Assembly: GCA_964440935.1 (NCBI GenBank)
Contig: CAYTTY010000002.1
Location: forward strand, 62,001-126,000
Length of the DNA stretch: 64,000 nucleotides
Direction of reading: 5' to 3'
From: WJJR01 sp964440935
Lineage (GTDB): Bacteria > Zixibacteria > MSB-5A5 > WJJR01
Shown: piece by piece, positions 47,374-55,941 of the stretch
Layout of the letters: each line of letters begins with the position of its first letter
Numbering within the stretch: the stretch's first letter is position 1
The notes under the pieces: model-generated
Databases searched by the model: none
Seen by the model: the letters and a program-made list of their open reading frames with translations, nothing else
What the model was told of the DNA's origin: nothing
Translations under genes and position numbers: made by a program

Positions 47374-48537
47374 TTGTCCGTACGCTCTCCATTTGACATT
47401 GACTACCCCCTGTTGCCCGGCGATTTTGCGGCGTCAACAACGGGGGAGATGCGTCTGTACAACAACACATCCGATAACGCACAGCAGAAGGTCCGCAAGC
47501 CCTGGTACAGGCACAAGCGCCTGTATGGCGCTCTCGCTGCTATCGGATTTCTGATCTATTCCTTCTGGGGGACCGATCCCAAAGCGATCATTGATGCCTT
47601 TGCACACATGAAGCCGATCTACCTGGCGCCCGTTTTGGTCGGCGTGTTGGGCATGCCGATTACCCGGGCCTTACGGTTGAAGTACATTCTCGACGTGCAG
47701 CACCAGATCGTGTTCAAGCGGATGTTCATGATCTACAACGTCGGGCAACTCCTGAACCAGATGTTCCCCGCGCTGACCGGCCAGATTGGACGTGTGGTCC
47801 TTTTCTCCCGCACTCTCGGGATCACGAAGACAGAATCATTTACCATGGTCATGCTCGAGGTGCTCTTCGACGGCATCACGCTGATCATGCTGATTTTCGG
47901 GTTGTCCTTCCTGATTGTGCTCCCCGAATGGATGGTTCGTGGCGAGCTGGTAATTCTGCTGGCGTGTGCCCTCTTGTTTGGTTTTCTGTTCTGGTACCTT
48001 CATCGCGGGCCTCGCGACCCCAACCCCAATTCCTGGCTGCGGCGGAAGTTGCCGGTGCGCGTGGTCCGCGAGTGGGAAAACATGCGCCACTCGTTTCACG
48101 ACGGGCTGCACATGCTCAAGAGCGGGCGACATCTGGCGGCCGTCGTCTTGATGTCGGTCCTCTCGTGGATTTTTCATGCCCTGTTGGTGCTCTTTCTGCT
48201 CTGGTCGTTCGGGTTCGATTTCGCCTTCTGGGTGGCGATCGTGGTGATGATCGTCAACACATTGGCGATCATGATTCCGCTGACACCAGGCAATATCGGA
48301 ACCTTCCAATTTGCTTGTATCGTCGGGCTGGGTTTCTTTGGTGTGGAGAAGGATAAGGCGCTCGGTTTCTCGCTCCTTCTCCATGCCGTCGAAGTGGCCC
48401 CTGTGTTCGTACTGGGTCTGTTCTCGTCGTTCTCCTCCCATGTCGATGTCAGTGAATTCCGGACACCGGAGACCCTGGCTGAACAGGACCGTCTGGCGCG
48501 TGACATGCTGGAACGGCCGCGTGTCCCCGATGATTAG
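47374..48537 (+). CDS. Lysylphosphatidylglycerol-synthase-TM / AglD-like flippase-family membrane protein
   Basis: The product (387 aa from a TTG, or 362 aa from an ATG at 47449) has about eight transmembrane helices and the LPG_synthase_TM features ALRLKYILDVQ, GQLLNQMFPALTGQIGRVVL and NTLAIMIPLTPGNIGTFQFA. These belong to the UPF0104/YbhN-AglD group of putative lipid or glycolipid flippases. There is no lysyltransferase C-terminal domain, so it is the membrane module only. Start choice is uncertain: GGGGGAG directly abuts the internal ATG, and nothing convincing precedes the TTG. Confidence 0.85.
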   Translation: MSVRSPFDIDYPLLPGDFAASTTGEMRLYNNTSDNAQQKVRKPWYRHKRLYGALAAIGFLIYSFWGTDPKAIIDAFAHMKPIYLAPVLVGVLGMPITRALRLKYILDVQHQIVFKRMFMIYNVGQLLNQMFPALTGQIGRVVLFSRTLGITKTESFTMVMLEVLFDGITLIMLIFGLSFLIVLPEWMVRGELVILLACALLFGFLFWYLHRGPRDPNPNSWLRRKLPVRVVREWENMRHSFHDGLHMLKSGRHLAAVVLMSVLSWIFHALLVLFLLWSFGFDFAFWVAIVVMIVNTLAIMIPLTPGNIGTFQFACIVGLGFFGVEKDKALGFSLLLHAVEVAPVFVLGLFSSFSSHVDVSEFRTPETLAEQDRLARDMLERPRVPDD

Positions 48538-48685
48538 AAATCTGTCAATACCTATCCGGCGTTGTCCTGTTTTGACTCCAATCTCATTGCTTGCCTTCGT
48601 TTAATGGTGCAATTTATTAGTCCGATAACCCCGGAGGAGAGACTCTGGGTCACGTCAACGCTCCATTATTGGGAAGGGGGCTGCC

Positions 48686-49000
48686 ATGAACTTCCTCGTC
48701 TACGACCGCCGCAAAGGAACCGATGAAGAGATCGACGATCTCGGGTCGATTATCGATGGGATCACCGAATGGCTCGGTTACCTCAAGGAAATGCAGAAAA
48801 CCGGCAAGGTGGTCTGTCATTGGGCCTTCCACAATCATCATGGCAGCATTACGGTATTTGATGTTGCGTCGGGAGAAGAGCTGAAGGAAATCCTGAAGAA
48901 GAACCCGATGGATGAGAAGTGGATCAACCGGGAGATCTACCAGGTCGAATCGCTCGAAAAGGAAATGGACGCCATTTTCCGGTATATGTCCGGCGTGTAA
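48686..49000 (+). CDS. Small muconolactone-isomerase-like ferredoxin-fold protein
   Basis: This 104-aa protein has a good ribosome binding site (GAAGGGGG). It shows the alternating beta-alpha pattern of dimeric ferredoxin-like folds: KTGKVVCHWAFHNHHGSITV, then ASGEELKEILKKNPM, then REIYQVESLEKEM. The EELKEIL-NPM block resembles muconolactone isomerase/YCII-type small enzymes, but I see no specific catalytic signature. Function is unknown. It lies 55 bases before rsgA. Confidence 0.65.
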   Translation: MNFLVYDRRKGTDEEIDDLGSIIDGITEWLGYLKEMQKTGKVVCHWAFHNHHGSITVFDVASGEELKEILKKNPMDEKWINREIYQVESLEKEMDAIFRYMSGV

Positions 49001-49055
49001 GTCCAGCCATCTGCGATGACCGGCCTCGGTGCGCTCCCCTGATGAATAGGTGAGC

Positions 49056-49994
49056 ATGGATCCTGCACGCCAGTACGATGGGCGGGTCATCAAGAGTTTC
49101 GGCAAGCGCTTTATCGTCCAGACTTCGGACGGTACCTTCGATTGCGAATTGCGCGGCCGTTTCCGCCTGAGAACGGAAGATACAGTTAATCCGGTTGCCG
49201 TGGGCGACCGGGTGGCGATTACCGTCGAGACACCCCCGTACGGTGTCATTGAAAAGATCCACGAGCGTCGCAATAAGCTCTCCCGCCCCGAGGTGATCAA
49301 ACCGTTCCGGGAACAAGTCCTCGTCGCCAATTGCGATCAGTTGATCGTCGTGGCATCGGTTACAAAACCCAAGCTGAAGATGGGCGCGATCGACCGTTTC
49401 CTGCTGGGAGCGGAAAACAACAGCATGCAGGGCATCGTCGTCGTCAACAAGGTCGACTTGGGACACGAAAAGCAGGTAGCGCGAGCGCGCGAGGCGTATA
49501 CGATGGCGGGCTATCCGTTTGTCGCGACATCAGCAGAGACCGGCGACGGAATCGACGAACTGCGTGAGCTGGTCAAACTCAAGATGTCGATGATTTGCGG
49601 CCACTCGGGTGTCGGCAAGTCCTCGCTCGTCAATGCATTGCAACCCGGTCTCCAGGTGGAAACTGGTGAAATCTCAGAATCGACCGGGAAGGGGACGCAC
49701 ACAACGACGACGATTGAGCTGCACCCCCTCGACTTTGGCGGTTATATCGTCGACATGCCCGGATTGCGCGTAATCGGCATCTGGGATATGACGCAGGAGG
49801 ATCTCCCGGAGTTGTATCCGGAGTTCCGTTCGCGTGCCGATGGGTGCAAGTTTCGCAACTGCATGCACATCGGTGAGCCCGGTTGTGCGGTCCGTGCAGC
49901 GGTGGACGCAGGCGAGATCAACCGTGACCGGTACGACGGCTATCTGCGCATCCGAGACACATTGGAGCTGCGATCGACACACCCAAAGGGATGA
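49056..49994 (+). CDS. rsgA: RsgA: small-subunit ribosome biogenesis GTPase
   Basis: The 312-aa protein has an OB-fold N-terminus (GRVIKSFGKRFIVQTSDGTF). Its circularly permuted GTPase domain shows G4 (VVNKVDL) before G1 (GHSGVGKSS, K188), the HTTTTIEL switch region and G3 (DMPGLR). A C-terminal zinc knuckle uses C264, C269, H271 and C277. It checks late maturation of the 30S subunit. The ATG at 49056 is preferred; a GTG two codons earlier is possible. Confidence 0.96.
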   Translation: MDPARQYDGRVIKSFGKRFIVQTSDGTFDCELRGRFRLRTEDTVNPVAVGDRVAITVETPPYGVIEKIHERRNKLSRPEVIKPFREQVLVANCDQLIVVASVTKPKLKMGAIDRFLLGAENNSMQGIVVVNKVDLGHEKQVARAREAYTMAGYPFVATSAETGDGIDELRELVKLKMSMICGHSGVGKSSLVNALQPGLQVETGEISESTGKGTHTTTTIELHPLDFGGYIVDMPGLRVIGIWDMTQEDLPELYPEFRSRADGCKFRNCMHIGEPGCAVRAAVDAGEINRDRYDGYLRIRDTLELRSTHPKG

Positions 49995-50012
49995 GGGTCC
50001 CGTGGTATAATT

Positions 50013-50047
50013 GTGGCCCTGATAGCGTTTTTTGCCATCAGGGCTCG
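50013..50047. repeat. Hairpin module between rsgA and the SRPBCC gene
   Basis: GTGGCCCTGATAGCG and GCCATCAGGGC form a strong stem around TTTTTT. The same module (GCCCTGATGGC...GCCATCAGGGCCAC) occurs in inverted orientation at 3838-3870. No T-run follows, so it is better read as a dispersed palindrome than as a terminator. Confidence 0.55.
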
Positions 50048-50133
50048 CATGGCTCACGATGATCTTGACACACGATTGCCATGACCGAAGATTCTCGTGA
50101 TACCTCTTGGGAACCCTTAGACGTTATACTGCG

Positions 50134-50616
50134 ATGACACCGACGCGCTACCAACTCCGCCGTGAATTGCACATCCCCTTGCCCCGGGATGAGGTGTTTG
50201 CGTTCTTTTCTGATGCGGCCAACCTCGAACGGATCACCCCGGATTTCCTGAGGTTCAAAATCCTCACACCATCGCCGATTGAGATGAAACCGGGCACCCT
50301 CATCGACTATGAACTGCGCTTGTTCATGATTCCCTTCCGGTGGCGGACGAGGATCACCGAGTATGCGCCGAATGAGCATTTCGCCGACATACAGGTCAAA
50401 GGTCCATATACGGTGTGGGATCACCGCCACGAGTTCCGCGATGCCCTCGACGGCGGTACGATCATGATCGACACTGTTGACTACGATTTACCCTTCGGCC
50501 CACTCGGCAGTATCGCTCATGCACTCATGGTGAAGCGCTCCGTCCGCAAGATTTTCGACCACCGTAACGCCACGATTCTCGATATTCTCCTGGACAAAGG
50601 AGACGCGGTTGGCTGA
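50134..50616 (+). CDS. SRPBCC (START-like) ligand-binding protein
   Basis: From the ATG at 50134 this is 160 aa; a TTG nine codons upstream is a weaker start. The sequence reads as a single SRPBCC domain (LPRDEVFAFFSDAANLERIT, RWRTRITEYAPNEHFADIQV, WDHRHEFRDALDGGT, VDYDLPFGPLGSIAHALMV). These proteins bind hydrophobic ligands. Its stop lies inside the start of the next gene (eight-base overlap), so it is coupled to the SDR-DUF2867 protein. Confidence 0.85.
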   Translation: MTPTRYQLRRELHIPLPRDEVFAFFSDAANLERITPDFLRFKILTPSPIEMKPGTLIDYELRLFMIPFRWRTRITEYAPNEHFADIQVKGPYTVWDHRHEFRDALDGGTIMIDTVDYDLPFGPLGSIAHALMVKRSVRKIFDHRNATILDILLDKGDAVG

Positions 50617-52060
50617 CGACGCACCGAAAGTGTTAGTCACCGGCGCGACTGGCTATGTCGGTGGACGGCTCGCGTCACGATTGCTGCGAGAGGGCGCCGG
50701 AATACGGTGCCTCGTTCGCGATCCTGATCGTGTCGACAACTCCCGGTGGCCCGGCGCCGAAATCGTTGCGGGCGATGTGCTGAAACGTGACTCGCTCTAT
50801 GACGGGCTGTCAGGAATCGAGACGGCGTACTACTTGGTGCATTCGATGGCGGCGGGCGAACACGGATTTGCCGAGCGCGACACCATTGCCGCACGCAATT
50901 TCGGTGACGTGGCACGTGAATGCGGCGTCCGAAATATCATCTACCTCGGCGGTCTCGGACAAACGGACTCCGATCTCTCTCAGCATCTCGCCAGCCGTCA
51001 CCACACCGGCGAGGTCTTGCGTGAAAGCGGTGTTCCCGTCACTGAGTTGCGCGCCGCCGTAGTCGTCGGCAGCGGCAGCATTTCATTCGAGACAATCCGT
51101 TATTTGACCGAACGTCTGCCGATCATGATCGCCCCGCGTTGGGTCCATACCCGCTGTCAACCGATCGCCATCCGTGATGTGCTGTCCTATCTTGTGGCGG
51201 CGTCACAGAACGATGACGCCCGCGGCCGCATCATCGAAATCGGTGGCACCGATGTGTTGACCTATGGCGAAATGCTGCTCGGCTATGCGCGCGTGCGCGG
51301 TCTGCGGCGGCATATCATCAACGTCCCGGTACTCACACCGCGACTATCATCGTTGTGGGTCGATCTGGTCACACCAATCCCGGCCTCCTTTGCACGGCCC
51401 TTGATTGAAGGGTTGCGTAATGAAGTGATTGTCCACGATCCGGCCGCACGATCGCTGTTCCCTGACATCGAACCACTCGGTTATGACGATGCCGTACGCA
51501 ATGCACTCAAACGTGTGGGAGATAATGCGGTCGAAACAGTCTGGTCGGGATCGATGTCGTCGGCGTTTGATCGCGCACCGAAGCCCGTTGTCGTCGAGTC
51601 TACCGAGGGTCTTATCTTTGAACGCCGTGAGCGCGAAACGCCCGTCGCCGCCAAAGATGTGTTCACCGTCATCTCGCGTCTGGGTGGTCGCCACGGTTGG
51701 CTATATGCCAATGCGCTCTGGCGATTGCGGGCCTTTCTCGATCGCCTGGTCGGTGGCGTCGGGATGCGTCGCGGACGGCGTCATCCGATCGAACTTCAGC
51801 GCGGCGATGCGGTCGATTTCTGGCGCGTCGAAGATGTCACACCACCGCATCACTTACGGCTCGGCGCCGAAATGAAGCTGCCGGGACGGGCCTGGTTGGA
51901 CTTCCGCGTTGATGATCTGCCGGAGACCGGATCCCGCCTGACTGTCACGGCAATCTTCGAGCCGAGGGGACTGTTCGGCTTTCTATACTGGTACAGCCTG
52001 TACCCGATTCACCGGCTGATCTTCTCGGGGTTGATTCGGAAGGTCGTCGAGCGGGTGTAG
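50609..52060 (+). CDS. NAD(P)-binding SDR/epimerase with C-terminal DUF2867
   Basis: This 483-aa protein starts at TTG with GGAG upstream and overlaps the preceding gene. The N-terminal Rossmann domain shows VLVTGATGYVGGRLASRLL (NAD(P) glycine motif at about 11-17), VAGDVLKRDSL and YYLVHSM. It is an atypical SDR of the NmrA/YbjT-like type. Residues about 330-483 form a DUF2867 domain (SMSSAFDRAP...WRVEDVTPPHHLRLGAEMKL). This two-domain form is common, often annotated as an NAD(P)H-binding protein, and is itself related to SRPBCC-type folds. The substrate is unknown. Confidence 0.88.
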   Translation: MADDAPKVLVTGATGYVGGRLASRLLREGAGIRCLVRDPDRVDNSRWPGAEIVAGDVLKRDSLYDGLSGIETAYYLVHSMAAGEHGFAERDTIAARNFGDVARECGVRNIIYLGGLGQTDSDLSQHLASRHHTGEVLRESGVPVTELRAAVVVGSGSISFETIRYLTERLPIMIAPRWVHTRCQPIAIRDVLSYLVAASQNDDARGRIIEIGGTDVLTYGEMLLGYARVRGLRRHIINVPVLTPRLSSLWVDLVTPIPASFARPLIEGLRNEVIVHDPAARSLFPDIEPLGYDDAVRNALKRVGDNAVETVWSGSMSSAFDRAPKPVVVESTEGLIFERRERETPVAAKDVFTVISRLGGRHGWLYANALWRLRAFLDRLVGGVGMRRGRRHPIELQRGDAVDFWRVEDVTPPHHLRLGAEMKLPGRAWLDFRVDDLPETGSRLTVTAIFEPRGLFGFLYWYSLYPIHRLIFSGLIRKVVERV

Positions 52061-52166
52061 CCATGTTTTCGATCCAATTGTCACGCTACGACTTATCTGG
52101 GTGGTTTCCCCGACAGAGGAAGCGGGCTGCAACTGTCCGAATTTGCCATTCTGCACCCTAAAAACC

Positions 52167-52196
52167 TTGACGGTGCTTGTGATCGTCGCGTACATA
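52167..52196 (+). promoter_or_regulatory. Probable promoter of the riboflavin operon
   Basis: TTGACG (52167-52172) and TACATA (52191-52196) with an 18-base spacer place a start site near 52203, a few bases before the FMN riboswitch. The position fits well; the -10 match is modest. Confidence 0.45.
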
Positions 52197-52208
52197 CTTA
52201 CGACATAT

Positions 52209-52331
52209 CGCCTTCGGGGTGAGGTGCAATTCCTCAACCGGCGGTCACAGCCCGCGACCTGTTTCTGACACGAGACAGTTGAGCCGGTGGAATTCCGGCG
52301 CCGACGGTACAGTCCGGATGGGAGAAGGTGT
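52209..52331 (+). promoter_or_regulatory. FMN riboswitch (RFN element)
   Basis: All conserved RFN blocks are present in order: CCTTCGGGGTGAGGTGCAAT, TCCTCAACCGGCGGTCACAG, CCGGTGGAATTCCGGCGCCG, ACGGTACAGTCCGGATGGGA and GAAGG closing the P1 stem with CCTTC. FMN binding would favour the terminator at 52410-52454 and so lower expression of ribD and the genes behind it. Confidence 0.95.
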
Positions 52332-52409
52332 GCGGAAGTCGCGCTGTCCTGAGCGCTGGCACTGATACGTGTGCTGTGCGTTGCGGAATGCGTGCATTGG
52401 TCGCAAAGA

Positions 52410-52454
52410 CCCCGCACTTCACCCTGGGGCCCGATGGTGAAGTGAGGGGTTTTT
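52410..52454 (+). terminator. Riboswitch expression-platform terminator upstream of ribD
   Basis: CCCCGCACTTCACC (52410-52423) pairs with GGTGAAGTGAGGGG (52436-52449) with one mismatch, and five T residues follow. The 3' arm AGGGG is also the only ribosome-binding-site-like sequence before the ribD ATG at 52460. The hairpin could therefore block translation as well as transcription. Confidence 0.9.
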
Positions 52455-52459
52455 CATTT

Positions 52460-53686
52460 ATGAGCGAATCCAAAGACCAGCGCGAAATCGACCGGTACTG
52501 GATGGCCGAGACGCTCGCCTTGGCCCGCAAGGGAGCCGGACGCACCAGTCCGAATCCAATGGTCGGCGCGCTACTGGTCAAAGGCAATGAGGTCGTCGGG
52601 CGGGGTTATCATCAACGCGCCGGCGGACCCCACGCCGAAATCATCGCGCTCAAAGAAGCCGCCGGTCATGCCGCCGGAGCGACGCTCTATGTCAATCTTG
52701 AACCATGCACCCACTACGGTAAGACGCCGCCCTGTGTCGAGGCGATCATCCAGGCGGGCGTTGCAACTGTCGTGTGCGGGATGGAAGATCCCAATCCCAA
52801 GGTTAACGGTGACGGCGTCAAGACACTGCGCGAGCATGGCATCGGCGTGCGCGTTGGCATTCTGGAAAGGGAATCGCTCGAATTGAACGAAGCACATGTG
52901 AAGTTTGTCCTGACAGGCAAACCCCTGGTCACCCTAAAGATCGCCCAATCGCTCGATGGGAAGATCGCCACGGTCAATGGACGCGGCGAACGGTTGACCG
53001 GCCCGGCCGCCCAAAAGTTCGTGCATAGCCTGCGTGCGCAAGTTGATGCCGTGCTGGTCGGTAAGAACACGGTCATTGTCGACAATCCTCAATTGACGGT
53101 CCGCGCAGTAAAGGGCCGCGATCCGCTGCGTTTAGTTCTCGACTCGTGGGGCAAGATCGCACCGAGTGCCGGTGTGTTTACGAATAACCACGATCGCCGC
53201 ACGGTGCGCATTGGATTGTCCATCGGCAAGCGCCCGCTGACCTCGCCGCATCCCGATTGTTTCAACTGGTATGTCAATCCCGACGACCGCCATCAAATCG
53301 ACTTGCACGAAGTGCTCGACACCGCAGCGCGCAACAACATCACGTCAATCCTCGTCGAAGGCGGTGGGATGACCTTCGGCTCATTCATTCGCGAACAACT
53401 CGCCGATAAGGTGCACATCTTGATGTCGCCACGATTCATCGGGACCGGTGTCAACGCACTCGGCAACTACCGTGCACACTCGGTGCTCGATTCGGTGCGG
53501 CTCACCAACGCGACCGTCCAGTGGCTCGGTCACGACTTGCTGATGACCGCATATCCCGATTACGAAGCCGAGGCGGTCGATGAGGAAGAGGCGGCCGAAG
53601 TCGAACAGGAACCCGAAGCACCGCCGGTTGAGTTGACCAATCCGGTCAGTATCAGCGGCGAAGACGAACAGACAGATTGGAATTGA
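52460..53686 (+). CDS. ribD: RibD: bifunctional riboflavin deaminase/reductase
   Basis: The 408-aa enzyme carries out the pyrimidine deamination and ribosyl reduction steps of riboflavin synthesis. Its N-terminal deaminase domain has the zinc motif H58-A-E60 and PCTHYGKTPPC (C83, C92). The C-terminal reductase begins near residue 150 (KIAQSLDGKIAT) with ILVEGGGMTFGSFI. The last 35 residues are an extra acidic tail (EEEAAEVEQEPEAPP). I start at the ATG right after the terminator; upstream in-frame codons lie inside the riboswitch. It heads the ribD-ribE-ribBA-ribH set. Confidence 0.97.
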   Translation: MSESKDQREIDRYWMAETLALARKGAGRTSPNPMVGALLVKGNEVVGRGYHQRAGGPHAEIIALKEAAGHAAGATLYVNLEPCTHYGKTPPCVEAIIQAGVATVVCGMEDPNPKVNGDGVKTLREHGIGVRVGILERESLELNEAHVKFVLTGKPLVTLKIAQSLDGKIATVNGRGERLTGPAAQKFVHSLRAQVDAVLVGKNTVIVDNPQLTVRAVKGRDPLRLVLDSWGKIAPSAGVFTNNHDRRTVRIGLSIGKRPLTSPHPDCFNWYVNPDDRHQIDLHEVLDTAARNNITSILVEGGGMTFGSFIREQLADKVHILMSPRFIGTGVNALGNYRAHSVLDSVRLTNATVQWLGHDLLMTAYPDYEAEAVDEEEAAEVEQEPEAPPVELTNPVSISGEDEQTDWN

Positions 53687-53693
53687 GCCAACA

Positions 53694-54335
53694 ATGTTCA
53701 CTGGATTGATACAGGAAATCGGAACCGTAACGCGGTTGACAGGAACATCCTCCGGTGTTGCCTGGGGTATTTGTACACCCAAGCTCGCCGGCGAATTGAA
53801 GCGCGGCGATTCGATTTGCATTGACGGTGCCTGTCAGACGGTCGAGACGGTCACGGGTGATGTGATCACCGGCACGTCAATTCCAGAGACATTAAAGAAG
53901 ACGACGTACGGCGACTGGCAGGTCGGTTCTCGTGTCAACCTTGAGCCGCCCCTGCGTCCACACGATCGCTTGGGCGGACATTTCGTTAGTGGCCATGTCG
54001 ATACCGTCGGAACCGTCACACGCATCAACACGGCGGGCGGCGCCTATGAGTTGACGGTTGCGTATGATTCGCGCTACGCTCTCTGGACCATTGACCAGGG
54101 TTCGATCGCGATTAATGGGATCAGTTTGACGATCGCCCGACGTACGAACGATACACTTACGGTCGCCCTCATTCCCGAAACCCTCGAGAATACGACGCTG
54201 AACAGTCTGACATCGGGCAGCCGCGTCAATCTGGAATTTGATCAGCTTATTAAAGCAGCAGTCCAGGCGGTGCAAGCCATTCAGTCGGACCGCAGCGCCA
54301 TCAGTGAAGAATACCTGGAAAATGCCGGCTGGTAG
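53694..54335 (+). CDS. ribE: RibE: riboflavin synthase alpha chain
   Basis: This 213-aa enzyme joins two lumazine molecules to make riboflavin. It starts with the hallmark MFTGLIQEIGTV. Its two lumazine-binding repeats each have a G(S)xI/V...DGxCxT or NGxSLT type core (SICIDGACQTVETV and SIAINGISLTIARR). LGGHFVSGHVDTVG marks the linker of the second barrel. It starts seven bases after ribD. Confidence 0.96.
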   Translation: MFTGLIQEIGTVTRLTGTSSGVAWGICTPKLAGELKRGDSICIDGACQTVETVTGDVITGTSIPETLKKTTYGDWQVGSRVNLEPPLRPHDRLGGHFVSGHVDTVGTVTRINTAGGAYELTVAYDSRYALWTIDQGSIAINGISLTIARRTNDTLTVALIPETLENTTLNSLTSGSRVNLEFDQLIKAAVQAVQAIQSDRSAISEEYLENAGW

Positions 54336-54371
54336 TAACGGCGGTCGGTACTCGGACGATAGGAGTAGGAC

Positions 54372-55640
54372 ATGGAATCGAATCTGCAACAGACAACCGA
54401 GCGCACAACCGAATTTGATGCCATCGACGATGCCATCGCCGCCATTGGACGGGGCGAAATCATCATCGTCACCGACGATGAGAATCGCGAAAACGAAGGC
54501 GATTTTGTTATGGCGGCCGACATGGTAACGCCGGAGAAGGTCAACTTTCTCGTCACCGAGGGGCGTGGCCTGGTCTGTGCGGCACTGGACAAGGACCGTC
54601 TCGATGCCCTGGATCTCCATCCAATGGTGCGCAATAACACAGCACATCTGCAGACCGCATTCACGATCTCGGTTGATGCCGTTGAAGGCACCACCACCGG
54701 CATCTCGGCATTCGATCGCTGCCGAACCATTCAAGCGCTCGTTGATCCCAATACGCAGCCCAATGATTTGGCCCGTCCCGGCCATGTCTTTCCGTTGCAA
54801 GCGGTCAAGGGCGGTGTCCTGCGTCGTGCCGGGCACACGGAAGCCGCGGTCGATTTGGCACGTTTGGCCGGGCATTCGCCGGCGGGCGTCGTCTGCGAAG
54901 TGATGGATGATGACGGTTCGATGGCGCGGCTGCCGCGTTTGCGCGAAATTGCCGACGAGTTTGGGCTTAAGGTGATCACGATTGCCGATCTGATTGCCTA
55001 CCGTCAGAAGAATGAACGGCTCGTGAAGTGCGTGCGGACGGTCAATTTGCCATCGCGCTATGGCGACTTCAAACTGCACATGTACGAATCGGTAGTGGAC
55101 GGTTACACGCATCTGGCGCTCGTGCGTGGTGACGTATCGGGCAACGATGATATTCTTGTGCGTGTCCATTCGCAATGCCTCACCGGTGACGTATTCGGTT
55201 CGGCCCGCTGTGATTGCGGTGTGCAACTTGACAGTGCGATGCGGATGATCGCCGAAGAGGATGAAGGGGTTCTACTCTATATGCGGCAGGAGGGACGCGG
55301 CATCGGCCTGGAAAATAAGATCGAAGCGTATCATTTACAGGATCAGGGGCTCGATACGGTTGAGGCCAATGTCAATCTCGGATTTGCTCCCGACTTGCGT
55401 GATTACGGCATCGGTGCACAGATCCTGCTCGATCTCGGTCTGTCGACCATTCGACTGCTGACGAATAATCCGAAGAAGATCGTCGGTTTGAGCGGCTATG
55501 GTCTCGAGATTACCGAACGCGTGCCAATCGAGGTGTTGCCATCCGAACAAAACGTGCGTTATCTGCGCACCAAGCGCGACAAAATGGGCCATCTCCTCGA
55601 TACGGTCGATTTGGTGACCCCGGCGAATGCCTCCCGCTGA
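54372..55640 (+). CDS. ribBA: RibBA: DHBP synthase / GTP cyclohydrolase II
   Basis: This 422-aa bifunctional enzyme supplies both riboflavin precursors. The N-terminal DHBP synthase domain (about 15-215) has DDENRENEGDFVMAAD and RAGHTEAAVDLARLAG. The C-terminal GTP cyclohydrolase II domain (about 218-415) has the zinc cysteines in HSQCLTGDVFGSARCDCGVQ, plus RQEGRGIGLENKIEAY and LLTNNPKKI. GGAGTAGG lies before the ATG. A 301-bp gap with a repeat element separates it from ribH. Confidence 0.97.
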   Translation: MESNLQQTTERTTEFDAIDDAIAAIGRGEIIIVTDDENRENEGDFVMAADMVTPEKVNFLVTEGRGLVCAALDKDRLDALDLHPMVRNNTAHLQTAFTISVDAVEGTTTGISAFDRCRTIQALVDPNTQPNDLARPGHVFPLQAVKGGVLRRAGHTEAAVDLARLAGHSPAGVVCEVMDDDGSMARLPRLREIADEFGLKVITIADLIAYRQKNERLVKCVRTVNLPSRYGDFKLHMYESVVDGYTHLALVRGDVSGNDDILVRVHSQCLTGDVFGSARCDCGVQLDSAMRMIAEEDEGVLLYMRQEGRGIGLENKIEAYHLQDQGLDTVEANVNLGFAPDLRDYGIGAQILLDLGLSTIRLLTNNPKKIVGLSGYGLEITERVPIEVLPSEQNVRYLRTKRDKMGHLLDTVDLVTPANASR

Positions 55641-55654
55641 GGAATGAGCATTGT

Positions 55655-55885
55655 GACTATATGATTTGTTGTCTGAGTGCCACGGGCCTTAAGGGGCGTG
55701 TTGAAAAACCCCCGAGACTCAGAGCCATCGGGAGGGCGAGCCTCCCGGCGAGCCGCAACGGCATGTTCCACACGGCGGCTCGGCGGTCCGCCGCGGCGGA
55801 TCGCCCTCCCCAGTCTGAGGTGATGATAGACAGCAGGTTTCTCAACACGCCCCTTAAGGACCGTGGCGCGCATTCAAGAGGATAG
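55655..55885. repeat. Mosaic palindromic repeat element R5 inside the riboflavin operon
   Basis: GTGCCACGGGCCTTAAGGGG at about 55677 and CGCCCCTTAAGGACCGTGGC near 55846 are the inverted ends of a long palindrome. Just inside each lies CGTGTTGAAAAAC or its counterpart GTTTCTCAACACG. The centre (CGAGCCGCAACGGCATGTTC, CCGCCGCGGCGGATCG) is the inverse of 12300-12420. The whole block could fold into a very long hairpin in the operon mRNA. No coding potential. Confidence 0.78.
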
Positions 55886-55941
55886 AAGAATTTGGTACCC
55901 CACAGCTCTGCTGTGGATCATATCCGCAAAAGGACACCCCC

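Noticed and set aside
52328..52459. Upstream start for ribD
   Set aside because: This stretch overlaps the 3' end of the FMN riboswitch and includes the terminator; RibD homology begins after 52460.
53892..55226. Long minus-strand open frame opposite ribE and ribBA
   Set aside because: It lies exactly opposite two certain riboflavin genes, has no ribosome binding site and no family motifs; its openness reflects codon use of the plus-strand genes.
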